Shown in pieces: positions 20,292 through 31,708 of a DNA stretch of 64,000 nucleotides. The stretch is from Pontederia crassipes. Taxonomy: Eukaryota; Streptophyta; Magnoliopsida; Commelinales; Pontederiaceae. The stretch's first letter is position 1. Every line of letters begins with the position of its first letter. A program made the translations under genes and the position numbers. The notes beneath the pieces are model-generated. The model saw only the letters and a program-made list of their open reading frames with translations. It had not been told where the DNA came from and made no database searches. Where the stretch lies: contig CM060186.1 in NCBI GenBank assembly GCA_030549335.1, positions 23,241,189 through 23,305,188 on the forward strand, read 5' to 3'.

Positions 20292-23259
20292 TGTAATGTA
20301 GGGAGTTTTTTTTTCTTTGCTTGTCCAGAATAATATTCGATAACATCATTCTATTCTATGACTTAACTTTAATCGGTCAATAAATTGGCTTACATAAGTG
20401 GAAGACTAATTTTTATAATATGCAAAAACTATTTACACATTATCCAATAACATGTGGATTAGGGACACGTCTATACAATAATGAATCCTATATCCATGTA
20501 CATGTCATCTATCAGAGGAGTCACTAATCGTCTCACCATCACGATTACCTTTATGGATCCAAATACAGGAGAAAGTCCAATGAAATAACTCAGTACGTAG
20601 GATCACTCATAAAATTAACTATATGAACTATGATCAATATCAGTATTTTATCAATAAACAAAAATATATAATTAGTCAGAATAGATAACATCTAATAATA
20701 ACCAAGAAATCATAAACAATTCCACCAATCATAATAATTATCCATATCATCAATTATTGATTATCAATATCCATTCCATTTGATTCAATTATCTTAAATC
20801 AATTACCAATTTGCGGAAGGCCACAATAAATAATTATTGATTATCATTTCTATTAACAATTTATCTATTCAATTTTCCATCATCCATTAGGGAGCAATTC
20901 AATTACCAATCCGCCATTAGGGCGCAATTCAATCAACGATGCAATTCGATTAATAATTCAATTCAATTAAGAAAACATCCATCGACTATAACGGTCTTCA
21001 TCGACCATAATAGGCCTCCATCGATCATAAGGATTTCTATCGACCATTAGGGCATCCATCGACCATAAAAGCCTCTATCAACAATCGACTCCATCGACCA
21101 TAAAAGTCTCAATCGACCACAAGAGCCTCCATTAACTATGATATATCAATAATTGACTCCATGAGCTTCTATCGACCCAATGGGCCTCAATCAACCACAA
21201 GGATCTCTATCGACCACAAAGGTCTTCATCGACCATAAAAGCCTCCATCGACCACAAGGGTCTCCATCGACCATAACGGCCTCCATCGACCATGAAGGAC
21301 TCAATTATCAATTTAATAATTCAATGGTAGCAATTTTTCACAGTCACTTGGACGATGCACAATCAATATCAATAATCTCATTATCTATCAATTTATGCCA
21401 ATTGAACAATATGTCATCAAAGCATAATCAATTAGCATATTACAATTATAATTGATTAACATCAATCAACATAACATATCACAATCAATTGACTAATACA
21501 TATCAATGCATGATCAGGAACAATCAATGCAATTAACCTCAAATGTTTAAAAATATATTTTAAACCCTTAAGATCCAGCCTGTGTTAGGACAAACTTGAG
21601 CCGGATCATGTATTTTATTTTCTCCAATTTTCATATCAGAACCCGGGCCATATTGGCTCGATTTTAATTCATTATCAATGAGTCTTCAAAACTCGAGCCG
21701 GATAACTGGAACTCGGTTCAGTTCTATGATCTAATCTCGCGTCGCTCTCAGGTAAAGTAATCTGGGCTGCGCCTATGGGAACCCCGACCAAGTTCATGGA
21801 ACTCGTTCCGATTCTTACTATGATTCGATCCAGATTTTGTTGAACTCGGCCCGGCAGCACAGAATCCAAGCCAAGTTCTATCGCCATCCGAAAATTGTGT
21901 TTCTGACAACTTTCAATCATTCTATTTATACCATATGATATCTAATAGATACAAACAATATATAATGTAATCTCTATAAAACGAAAAAGAGTTCAAGGTC
22001 CATATCACGGAAAACCAACACCACCATGAGGATCCCCCTACATACCTTAAGTTGGTTGAAAAATTAACTCTATTTCTGATCCTTAGTTGGTTGCACAAAT
22101 GTTGAATTTTGTCCAACAATTACTCTCGATCCTTTTTCTCTGTATATCTTTTTTTCCTAGCCGAGAAATTCAATAATTGAATTTTCTTATTGAAAAATCA
22201 TAAACGAACAAAAATTATTATTATTCTTTTCTCATGTGCGTTCTCTCTCCTGATAGCATGGCATGTCATTTTTTTCCACCTTCTCTCTCTAATTCTCTTA
22301 CACCCTCACATATTATATATATGTATATTTCTCTCTCCCTTCTATTACTTCCTACCGCAAAATGTCTCCTCAACTTTTCTTTTTCTTTTACATTTTTTTT
22401 CTTCTCATGATCTCTTTCTGTCTCCGTCTTTGTGCCCGAAACTATGTTTGTATTTTTTTATCTTTCTCTTACATGGATTTTGCGCCGTGGAACCTCTTTT
22501 CCTTTTATTTTTTTTCTTAAGACCCTTTCATTTTGGCCACAAACAATTACATATTCTCTCTCTTTTTTTCCTTCTCTCTATCTCTTGCGGCCATAAATCT
22601 CTTTTTTTTCTTAGTTTTCTTCGGGCACAATAGTTACGTACCTACCTCGTTTCACGCCCATCGCCGAAATGTCATTTCACGCCCAGCCATTCCATGTCCT
22701 ATCACCGGGATATCACGACTTTTGTTTCTTATTGTCGCTTAACGTCACGTCGTGAGAGCAAACGAGATATAACTCTCGATGACCGGCCTTAACATCCTTA
22801 TTTATAAGGTTTCAAAATTCTTAATTATAATCTAACTAGAATATCTAATCCCACTAAGACTTAAATCATCTATTTAGTCTCTTTAACTAATTCATATTTA
22901 TTCTAATAATTGAATAAATAAATTATGAAATTAACTAAATAATCTCATCACTAATCAAACTCCTATCCAATTTTCCTTTATTTTTGGAATTATTTAATTT
23001 CATAATATTTCATAATTTTCAGATTAAATAATAATAAATATTACTTTAATGGATAAAATATTTTTAAGTCATAAAACTTTCAATCCGGTCCTATTTGAAA
23101 GTCCTATATCCATTAAATATTCTTTTAGACTTCAAATCAAATTGAAATTTCTAATATCAATCTAATTATTATTTCTACTCCCAATGGAATTTAATTTCCT
23201 TCAATTCATCAAACACTCTAATTAAATTATAAGATTAGATAAAATCGTGAGGTGTTACA
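20292..23259 (-). repeat. Solo LTR of a chromovirus-type Ty3/gypsy element
   Basis: The plus strand begins TGTAATG at 20292 and ends GGTGTTACA at 23259, and is flanked on both sides by ATAAG (20287-20291 and 23260-23264), a perfect 5-bp target duplication. Ends and layout match the LTR at 60757-62877: an early CTCAGTACGTAG block, long runs of CAATTCAATT type, a middle zone of GGGCC/GAACTCG words, a CT-rich stretch and a TGTTACA end. There is no internal coding sequence, so it is a solo LTR left by LTR-LTR recombination. At 2.97 kb it is longer than its relative, partly because of a minisatellite. It is oriented like the minus-strand element at the right end. Confidence 0.82.
20985..21300. repeat. 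Minisatellite, CCATCGACCATAA(A)GGCCT unit
   Basis: About 15 imperfect copies of an 18-21 bp unit of the form CATCGACCATAAAAGCCTC are arrayed head to tail inside the solo LTR. Units vary in the last half. There are no unique spacers, so it is not a CRISPR-like array. Confidence 0.8.
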
Positions 23260-24634
23260 ATAAGAATATAGTATTTGTCTACAAATACTTTTGAAAAAAT
23301 AATATTTTTCATATTTTATCAAGTATACTTGTATAAATTTTATGAGTAAAATGCATGTGTAAACTCGTTGAGGATTTACACATGTAATCTAACTGTTGAA
23401 TTAAAATCTGATGGTGTTAAGATAATTTTTCTTTAAATAATTTAATTGATCATCTACCATTAAATTAAATATTGATACGATCATGAATCTAAACATATAA
23501 ATCCTTTTTGAATTTACACTTTGATATATCCCAAACTTTATTTGCATAAGTACTTTCAGGGTTGTCTATTTTTCTTGCTATTAGTAGGGATAAAATTGAT
23601 GGTTTAAAAAAAGCACTCGCCATTTTTCTATCCATCTATTAAATTATAAGAATCGCCAAAAAATTATTTAGAAAAAAATAAAAATCACTCCCATGTCAAT
23701 TATATGGGCGATTTTTTCAATCTCGTAGAATAATATTTTTAAAAAATATAATAAATTGAAATTAAATATTTAATTTTATAATCAAATATAGGATATATTA
23801 CTAGAACTATTAAATTAAAGTTTCATAATGCGATAAGAACATATTAAGTTATATAAAAAAATTATATCAATAATAAAAAAAATAATTACTTATGAGTTAA
23901 TTATGTAAATAAAAATTAATAAATAGAAATGAGCTCTACAAGTTCCTATGTTTTTCTTGAGTGGTCCCTAAAAATTGTCTTCGGTATCTTAATTTTTTAT
24001 TCAATTTTTTGGAGTCGAATAGATTGCGAGTTTTTCATACACCAGTAACTAATTTATGACTTATTTCAACTTTCCATCTGAGTAAGGAATTACTCATAAT
24101 AATCAAAGTTTTGTACTTTACGTACCCACTCTCAATTTTCCTTTAACCTTTTATTTTTGGCATATTCAATTACATTTGCTCCCATTAGAAATGGAAATGA
24201 AATAAAATATATGGGTACGAATAAAAGGGGACATGTTAAAATATTCTTACATTTTAAATGTCCAAGTGTTTTTTCAGAAAATTTATATTTCAAAAAATGA
24301 TAATAAAAGGATAAAAATGTAATTGGATGAATAAAAAAAGCTAACAGAAAAAGTGATAAATAAAAATGAAAAAAATTAATAACTCGAACGAGGTTAGCGA
24401 GTAACTCTTTGTTTTATTCGTGACTTAGATTTCAATAAAAAATTGTTTTAATTTTTTTCGATTACCACCGATCTGAGTGGTCGGATAAAGATTCAAATCC
24501 ACTATCACCTAACTAATTTGTGTTGATATGGGTCTCATGCCTAACTATGATAGGTTGAGACTTTCAACGAAAATATTCTACATATCACAAATTTGAAATT
24601 CGAGACCTCATTAAACGAGGACAAATGCTTATCA
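23260..24634. other. AT-rich intergenic DNA, no gene seen
   Basis: The stretch between the solo LTR and CACTA 2 has no ORF with recognisable content on either strand. The two mobile-element target duplications (ATAAG and TCA) mark its limits. Confidence 0.6.
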
Positions 24635-24890
24635 CACTACAACAAAAAATATTATTTTCGATGACCTAAACTGTCGAAAATTGTGAATAATCTGTCGGAG
24701 AGAGAAGTTTGAGATGGATATTCCCATGGAAGCGAACTGTTAGAAAATATATAACTCGTCGCAAATATTTTCCGATGGCTATAACCCACGGGAAGTTACC
24801 ATGGCTCGGGCCATGGAAAGTTACCACAGCTCGGGTCGTGGAAATATTTCCCACGACTTGAACTGTGGGAAGGTGTTTCCCACGGCATAA
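24635..24890. repeat. CACTA 2 left end and subterminal repeats
   Basis: Terminal repeat CACTACAACAAAA followed by several copies of CCCACGG, CCATGG and CGTGGGAA-like words in both orientations (for example around 24787, 24806, 24837, 24858 and 24879). These correspond to the motif repeated at the other end of the element. Confidence 0.8.
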
Positions 24891-25059
24891 AATTTTTTTA
24901 AAACAAATAAATTTGTTTTATAAAATTTAGTAAATTTGAAAAATTAAATAAATTTGAAAAAATAATTAATTTTTTTATTAATTCAAAAATTTTAATAAGT
25001 TAAATAAATTCGAATACATATAATTTCTTTAAGAATAAATAGAATTTAATTTATGGGTT

Positions 25060-26740
25060 CATGGTCGTCATCGTCATGCTGGCTACACATCATCTCACAC
25101 ATCATTTTTTTTATTTCTTTCCATTTTCGCTGCTCAAATGCTTGTTTTCGCTACTCATATTCTTGTCGAACCTATTCTCGGACCTTTTGTTGGACTTCTG
25201 ATAGTTGTAGCTCCCACATGTTATCCAATACTGTTGATGTGCCTTGAATTATTATCATGTACCCAAAATTATGAAAGGAAAAAAATGAAAAAAGGAGGAA
25301 AACTGAGAATATGTGGCGGAAACGGAGGGCTTGGGCCGTTAGGGTTAGGGTTTCTCTCTTTTGGCTCATAGTGAAAATTTCTGACGGCGGCCTCCTTTGC
25401 CCGTGGATGTTTCTTTCTTGTTCACATTGATCAAGAGAGTTTTACCACGTTAAATCTCTGTGTTCATCTTCTCTTTCTTTCGTTGTTTCGATTATTCATC
25501 GATCCTCGGTGTTCTATTCGCAACAAATACTTATCGCACATCTTGACTTAGATAATCAAATATTAATTTTCGGCCATATCCAATATCCGCATGACTAGCG
25601 GAGGATCTGAGACTATAGATGCGTCCCTTCTTCACTCCGACATGATCCCACCATAATTACTGAGAGGTCAATGGTGTCGACCCCTCCTATGTGAGGTGCT
25701 CAGCTTCTTTTGCTTTATAACTATCCTGTAAATTTACAAAGTGACATTTGTTAATTCATTTCTAATGAAAGCTGCGTTATGAAATTATATTCTTACGTAT
25801 GTCTGTTGAGCAAAGGATGAAACCTATTCGAAAATTTTCTTTTGATGACTTTTAAGAAAAATCTCATTTTTCGTGGGTGTTTTACCCATTTCTTTTTCCA
25901 GCAATTAAAATGAAAGTTAGAACATTAAATTGATTAAATGAAATTACAAAGTTACAAATGTTTACGACTCTCCTTGCAATTGTTGACATAGATACACAAC
26001 CACCCCAATGCAGGCATGCTCTAACTTTTTTGCACTTGAATTTGTACACCTTAGTGGATCACTTAACTAATAACTCGGTCCAAACTATCTTTGAAATCCA
26101 ATTGGGTCGTTCTCCTACAACGGATAATCATCTCAAGCACCTAAAATTAAATGCCTTCCACATTTGCTCTGTGTGCTCAGGGTCCCACCACACATCAACC
26201 TTTAAAGAAAGACATTCAGATTAAAAATAAATAACAAAAAATTGTATTGTAAGCAATAAAGATGAAGATTATAACTTAAAATTCTCTAAATAACATCTGC
26301 CTCGTAGCATAAGCAATATCTCTCCATGTAACCTATGCCTTCGTATACCACTGTCTAATTACCTTAATGCAAGAAGCTGCAGTAGGTTTTGATGAGTAAA
26401 ACCTACAAAAACATAATAAGATATTTTTAAATAAAAATCTATATTTGTTAAATATATACTAAATATATATATTAGTCACTTACCTGTAACTACCATCTGA
26501 CAAATAGAGTCTTCCGACATTTGTGTCTCCATGTCAGCAATGTCAGACATTTGTGTCCCCATGTCCTCTACTAAATCTTCGTCTGAAGGAGGGTTCGGTG
26601 CAACCTGACCCTCTATTATGTGAATCCCATAGGTCTAGGCATAATGACGTTCTCTCCGCCTCTTTCTTTTTCTCTCGGAGTGGCTTTCTCTTTGCCCTTC
26701 TCTTTTCCCTTACTTTTTCCTTTGCCAACATGAAACATTT
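25060..26740 (-). pseudogene. CACTA 2 TNPA-like (Transposase_24-type) gene, degraded
   Basis: Minus-strand exons can be recognised by content and by AG/GT borders. About 26740-26485 encodes a Lys/Glu-rich start (GKGKSKGKEKGKEKA) and an acidic, Gln-rich stretch. 26400-26283 holds the motif VTWRDIAYATRQMLF. From 26199 leftwards come VWWDPEHTEQMWKAF and RPNWISKIVWTELL with a downstream GG-type motif. About 25724-25560 holds a VKKGRIYSLRS motif, and 25260-25060 a Gln/Glu/Arg-rich coiled-coil tail (QAFEQRKWKEIKKMM). This is the domain order of plant TNPA-like proteins, presumed to bind the subterminal repeats. A one-base frameshift near 26625 and several stops (for example near 26185-26100 and 25690) show it is dead. 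Confidence 0.7.
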
Positions 26741-27239
26741 ACAAAAAAAAACAATATTTGCATAATAAATTAACTTGTCACTTCACAATAAAAATATAAT
26801 TGCATCACATTAACTTAAAATTTGGCTACATCCTCTGTCGCATCTTCAAAAATTGAATCGTATGTATAATTCGAAAACCAATTTCTAATATCCGGAGGCG
26901 CTTTTGAAAAAAAATAAATTAATCTAAATTTATGTGAAATGCTAAATCTATTGAATAAAATAAAAACACTTATGAGAAGTTAAAGAATACGGATGTGATT
27001 CACTCTCGTCAGGCAACCGTTGGTTCGATGATTTGTGTGGAGACATTGTAAACTCTATTTGCAACAATTTGAAAAGCATAAATCATAACTAAAGATGCTT
27101 GTGTCAATCCTACACGATCGTTACTAATTCATGCTTGTTTAGGTCCCAAACAATCACATTACTTAAATTACTAAAGTAATCCGACAAGAACTAATTTAAA
27201 TTAATGAAGTAGATGACAAACAATAATAATTTGAAATTG

Positions 27240-27550
27240 TTATCATGGCGGTGCACGATGGTTCTGGCCGATCCGCCGTTCGAGGCTGTGACGGTCGAGA
27301 ATGGCCGGATGCGGCCGTTCAAGGCCATGAAGGGCCTTATGTGGTCGTTCGAGGCCGTGTACGATGGGATTTGGTAGTTCAAGGCCGTGATGATCGTGAA
27401 TGGCAGATGTAGCCGTTCGAGGTCATTCATGGCTGAATCTGGCTATTCGTGGCTATGATGACTGTGAAGGGCCGGATCTGGCCGAGAATGGCGGTGACCA
27501 CTGACGGTGATGGCCATGAACGGCTGGATCTGGCCATGAACGGATGTGAT
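27240..27550. repeat. GC-rich minisatellite, GGCCGTTCAAGGCC type
   Basis: Imperfect repeats of words such as GGCCGTTCGAGGCCGTG, GAATGGCCGGAT and GGCCATGAACGG fill about 300 bp. They lie outside (upstream of) the TNPA-like gene, in the same relative place as the GC-rich minisatellite of CACTA 1. Confidence 0.7.
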
Positions 27551-27590
27551 CACCGTAGGAAACCGACTTCCTACGTTGGCAACGGTCGGC

Positions 27591-29272
27591 TAATGCATGC
27601 AAAATACAACATATAATTAGCCATGCACTTAATCGCATTTTGATTCATTCAAATAGCATGCATAATTTTCTGAACTTATTTGCTTTAATTTTATAAAATG
27701 GAAATTGAACCAAATTCTTTTTGCAGAAAAATCAAGAGAAAAGAGCTAGGAAGCCATCGGAGAAAATGACACTCAAATCGGAGTTAAAACGGAACCAAAA
27801 ATTAAAAATTAGTAGAGGATGCCAAAACTGAAATGAATATAACGGGTCATAAGACGTCTGTAACGGCCCGCTAAATTCTCAATTTCACCCAAAAAACTTT
27901 CCTGAGTTACGAGTCACGATAGGATATTACAGGGTGTTAAAATCACACTTTTACTCTGATTTGGACACTGTAAATGCTATGAAACTAGTGTTATGGGCTG
28001 TGAGAAGCCATATTCAAGCCATTACAAAGTTATGCATTATGAAGGCTGATTTCGAGATTTTTTTGACTTTTCTTGAGAATTTCAATTGCAAATCGTACAA
28101 TAAGTCCCATGAATCATTTGGAAACATATTCAAATTTGAGGAAGTTTTAAATGGTTTTAAACTCCAATCAAAGTCTATTCTAATTTTTTATTATTTTGAC
28201 ATAAAAAGACATTCAATCAAACCAAAACTTTATCAAAACCCTTGGGACACCTAGAAGCTATAAATAGAGGCTCGACTCTAGGAGACAAAAAAACATATGC
28301 TTGATGGTGCTTGGGTACTTAAGACCTGAGAATTCATGCCTTATTGCAAAGAACAAATTTGAAGCCCGAAAATCACCCGAAGGAGAAAGATCGCTAGAAA
28401 CTCATCGATGGGGCAACGTGATCATCTAGAGGTTCTGAAGGCTACAAATTATTCTTCTATCATAAGTTTGGATGCTCTTTTACCTAGTTCTTATAGTTTA
28501 CTAGTTCTATAATTGTGATTTTACATTCCTTTCAAGAAGGAAATTGTTTGAACACTGTTATTAGTTGAGGTAATTTATCTTTTCGGTTTCTTTTAATTAT
28601 ACATGCTGAGTTCATTGCCTTTTGATGAGTAATTTTATTTCTGGGATTAGATTATAAACATATACATGGAGTGATTAATTTTGAAAATTATTATTGCTTT
28701 GATAATTGATCTTTTACTTTTAAGTTGAAGCATATATAACACGTGTTTTGTAACTCATCGTTTGTGTCGAATTTTGTGCGGTCTATTTTCTGTCCAAATT
28801 TGTGGGTGAATAATAGTGTAGGAGATACATACTCATGCATCTTAATTCTTTATAAAATTAATAATTGACTCGTCATTTGTGATTATTAGTTTTATTAGAA
28901 GTTAAAGTAGTTTGGTTTATTCGTCTTCAAAGGTCAATACTTTAAGTACTCCAAATCTATCGTAAGAATCAATACTATTATTTTTTTGTTATAACTCAAA
29001 TATTGCAGAGGATCATACACATTTATCTTTACATTAATCATCCATAATTGTCATAACTCAACATCAGTTTATTTTATCTTGATTATCATTTATTTTATGT
29101 ACCTTTAATTTTCTGTTTTCACCACAATATTCTTTTTTTTTCTTAGTAGATTATTGAGATAGATTAGATTTAACTAGTTCCTCATAAGTTCGACACTCTA
29201 CTCTTTACTTTATTACTTGATACTACTAGTGTACTTGCTAGCAAATTTATTTGTCACAAATTTAACGCATCA
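27591..29272 (+). repeat. Ty3/gypsy LTR (truncated element) inserted in CACTA 2
   Basis: The sequence starts TAATGCATGCAAAATACAAC, almost identical to the outer end of the LTR at 1615-3390 (TGATGCATGCAAAATACAAC), and ends CTTGCTAGCAAATTTATTTG ... AACGCATCA, again like that LTR. It is directly followed by a primer-site relic. It is therefore a plus-strand member of the same or a sister family, 1682 bp long. A TATAAATA box lies at 28259-28266. Only about 170-190 bp of internal sequence follows before CACTA subterminal repeats resume, so the rest of the element is lost. The first base pair has mutated from TG to TA. Confidence 0.8.
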
Positions 29273-29277
29273 AGTTT

Positions 29278-29295
29278 TGGTGCCATTGTGAAGGA
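29278..29295 (+). other. Degenerate tRNA-Asp primer-binding site
   Basis: TGGTGCCATTGTGAAGGA aligns with the perfect site of the first gypsy element (TGGCGCCGTTGCCGGGGA); most differences are C-to-T or G-to-A changes. It follows the LTR end by 5 bp. Confidence 0.7.
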
Positions 29296-29305
29296 ACTAT
29301 ATTCA

Positions 29306-29385
29306 TAATTCTTATTCTATCTCTTATAAGCTACTTTGAGAATTTTTATTTTTTCTGTTTTATTCTATCTCTTATAAGCTACTTT
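29306..29385. repeat. Short tandem duplication, unit TTCTATCTCTTATAAGC...
   Basis: The block TTATTCTATCTCTTATAAGC plus ACTTTGAGAA occurs twice, about 45 bp apart, in the remnant internal region of the truncated gypsy element. Confidence 0.75.
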
Positions 29386-29464
29386 GAGAAGTGAAGGGAA
29401 AAAGAGCAGGCCAGGTTATTTATGGAAGGGCTTTCAATGGACTTACCAACGACTCAAATCATCG

Positions 29465-30524
29465 TTAACAATAATATAAAATGAATCTAGACTTATAATA
29501 TAAAATATTTTTTTATATTTCCTACGGCAGTGGTCGTGGGAAGTTCTGACGGCTGCGGTAGTGGAAAGTTCCGACGGCTACATCTGTGCGAAGTTTCGAA
29601 ACGGCCGTGGAATGCCCTCTTTTAAAATGAATCTAGAGTTAGCCACATAAAATATTATTTTATATTTTCGACGGCCACAGCCGTGGGAAGTTCCGACTGC
29701 TGCGGCCACAGCTGCGGCCATGGGAAAACCCTCTTTTAAAATGTATTTATAGTTATAATATAAAATATGATTTTATATTTCCCACGGCTGCGGTCGTGGA
29801 AAGTTTCGATGACTTCGGTTGTAGGAATGCCCTCTTTTAAAATGAATATGGACTTATAATATAAAATATTATTTTATATTTCCCACGGCTATGGGCGCGG
29901 GAATGCCCTTTTTCAAAATGAATCTAGAGTTAATTGTATATAATATTTTTTTATATTTCCCACGGCCCCATGGGAAGTCTCGACGGCTACGACCGTGGGA
30001 ACGCCCGCTTTCAAAGTGAATCTAGAGTTAGCCGTATACAATATTATTTTATATTTCCCTCGGTCGGAGCCGTGGGAAGTTCTGACAGCTGTGGCCGTGT
30101 GAATGTTCTTTTTAAAAATGAATCTAACGTTAGCCATATAAAATATTATTTTATATTTCCCATGATCGCAACCCTTTTTAAAAATGAATCTAGCATATTA
30201 TTTTACATTTTCCATGGCCGTAGTCGTGGGAAGTTCCGACGACTACGGCCATGGGAATAACTTTTTTTAAAATATATCTGTAATTATAATATAAAATATA
30301 ATTTTATATTTCCCATGGCAACAACTGTGGAAAGTTTCGACTACGGCTGTGGGAATACCTTCTTTTAAAATGTATCTGTAGTTATAATATAAAATATTAT
30401 TCTTTATATTTCCCACAGCCTATTTTGGTGGGATATCATTAGCCATCGCAAAATCTATCGAAAAATACGAGGGATATATGACCATCGGTAATATTTGCTA
30501 GAAATAATGAATTTTCTTGTAGTG
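29465..30524. repeat. CACTA 2 right subterminal tandem repeats and terminal repeat
   Basis: About nine imperfect copies of a roughly 100-115 bp unit. Each unit has a conserved AAAATGAATCTAGAGTTA-type part, then ATAAAATATTATTTTATATT, then CCCACGGC ... GCCGTGGGAA and TTCCGACGGC words. The unit spacing varies. The array ends at the terminal repeat at 30512-30524. The CCCACGGC/GCCGTGGG words match those at the left end. Confidence 0.85.
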
Positions 30525-30527
30525 TCA

Positions 30528-31708
30528 CTTGGCCCAACCTCATGAGTGTGTTTGGATCGGAACTTTAAGTTCTCGTTTAATTCCCGAGAATTAAAGGGGG
30601 TATCTGGCAACTGGAATCGAGACGGAACTAGGCCACAATTAATAGCCTTGGAACTAGGGTCACGTGACCCGAACATCACTTGTTGCTTTTTTTATTTTCA
30701 CTTTTTTATTTGGAGTTGACATTTTTATTTTTTTCAAACTTTTTCTTTTTTTAACCTCTCTTATATAAATTAATATATTTATTATATATAAAATATAAAT
30801 AATAAATGATTAATATAATATTATTTACTATTTGTTCTTTATTATTTCATTAATTTTTTAATATTTCATTAAATATAAATTATTAAAAAATGATTTTTAT
30901 ATTTAAATAATATATTTTTAACAAAATTTTGACAATTTTTAAATATATATTTATTTTTATTTTTTTAACAAATTTATAACCTATATTTATAATACATATT
31001 TTTAATTCAAACACCTACTAAAATTAACCTATCACATCTACTTTTTTCTATCACATCAACTATCTTATTCCTCATCATAAAATTTCACTATATCCAAACA
31101 GGTACCGAACTAATCTGTCAATTCAACTATTCATCTAGTAGAAGGAGCTCCGGTTGTAGTTTCCAAATGGCCCCAAAAAAGTTTTAATAGGTGTTTCGAT
31201 GAAAAATACACTGGTAAAAATTTTAGTGAGTGTTTGGATAAAAAGTAAGAATTAATAATATAATTTATTATTTTATGGGGTATAAAATTATAGAAAATAA
31301 AAATATTATATGTATTTATTTATTTAAAATTACATAAATATTAAGATCCAAATATAATATATTTTGTAGAAAAACAATTGAACATTTTAATTAATAATAT
31401 TCTATTAAATAAATATAATATTATAAATTAATTTTGTTAAATTCATATTATAATACAATAAATATTGTAATATTTACATTAATTTAGTTAATTAATAAGA
31501 ACTTTTTTATTATTTTATTATACTATAATGCTAAGCAAAATATTTCATAACACTAAGCAAAATATTTTAAGCAACATAATTAAAGTAAAAAGGAAAAAGA
31601 ATAAAAAAAATCAAGTTTTTGCTAGGTAAATTTGAAAGTTCTCATCACTTAAATTATTTGGTAAAACTTGGACAAGTTGCGCTAAGTTTTGCTATCCAAA
31701 TGGAGCGG
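30528..31708. other. AT-rich intergenic DNA with possible MITE remnants
   Basis: No gene is seen. The words GTGTTTGGAT (30547) and, in opposite orientation, ATCCAAACAGGTACCG (31091) could be ends of an hAT- or PIF-like MITE. A similar pair (GTGTTTGGAT near 31213, ATCCAAATGG near 31694) may be a second. I could not align long arms, so this stays tentative. Confidence 0.35.

Larger units (their letters stand above)
24635..30524 (-). mobile_element. CACTA DNA transposon 2, both ends present
   Basis: The element starts CACTACAACAAAAAA at 24635 and ends TTTTCTTGTAGTG at 30524. TCA stands directly outside both ends (24632-24634 and 30525-30527), the 3-bp target duplication diagnostic of CACTA transposition. 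Length is 5890 bp. Both subterminal zones share the motif TTTCCCACGGC and its reverse complement. Inside are a minus-strand TNPA-like gene, a GC-rich minisatellite and a truncated gypsy LTR. No tnp2-type transposase was found, so the element would need one from elsewhere. Confidence 0.9.

Noticed and set aside
20985..21300. Possible CRISPR-like array
   Set aside because: Units are contiguous and variable without unique spacers, in a plant LTR; it is a minisatellite. The CGGCCG lattice at 464-1325 was rejected as CRISPR for lack of regular spacing and of repeat length.
22190..22742. ORFs of 147 and 69 codons rich in Phe/Leu/Ser
   Set aside because: They come from a CT-rich stretch inside the solo LTR and have no domain.
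25335..25352. Telomere-like GTTAGGGTTAGGGTTT
   Set aside because: Only two units, and it lies inside a CACTA element; no longer interstitial telomere array.
27934..28254. ORF of 106 codons on the plus strand
   Set aside because: It lies in the LTR at 27591-29272, upstream of its TATA box, and shows no known domain.
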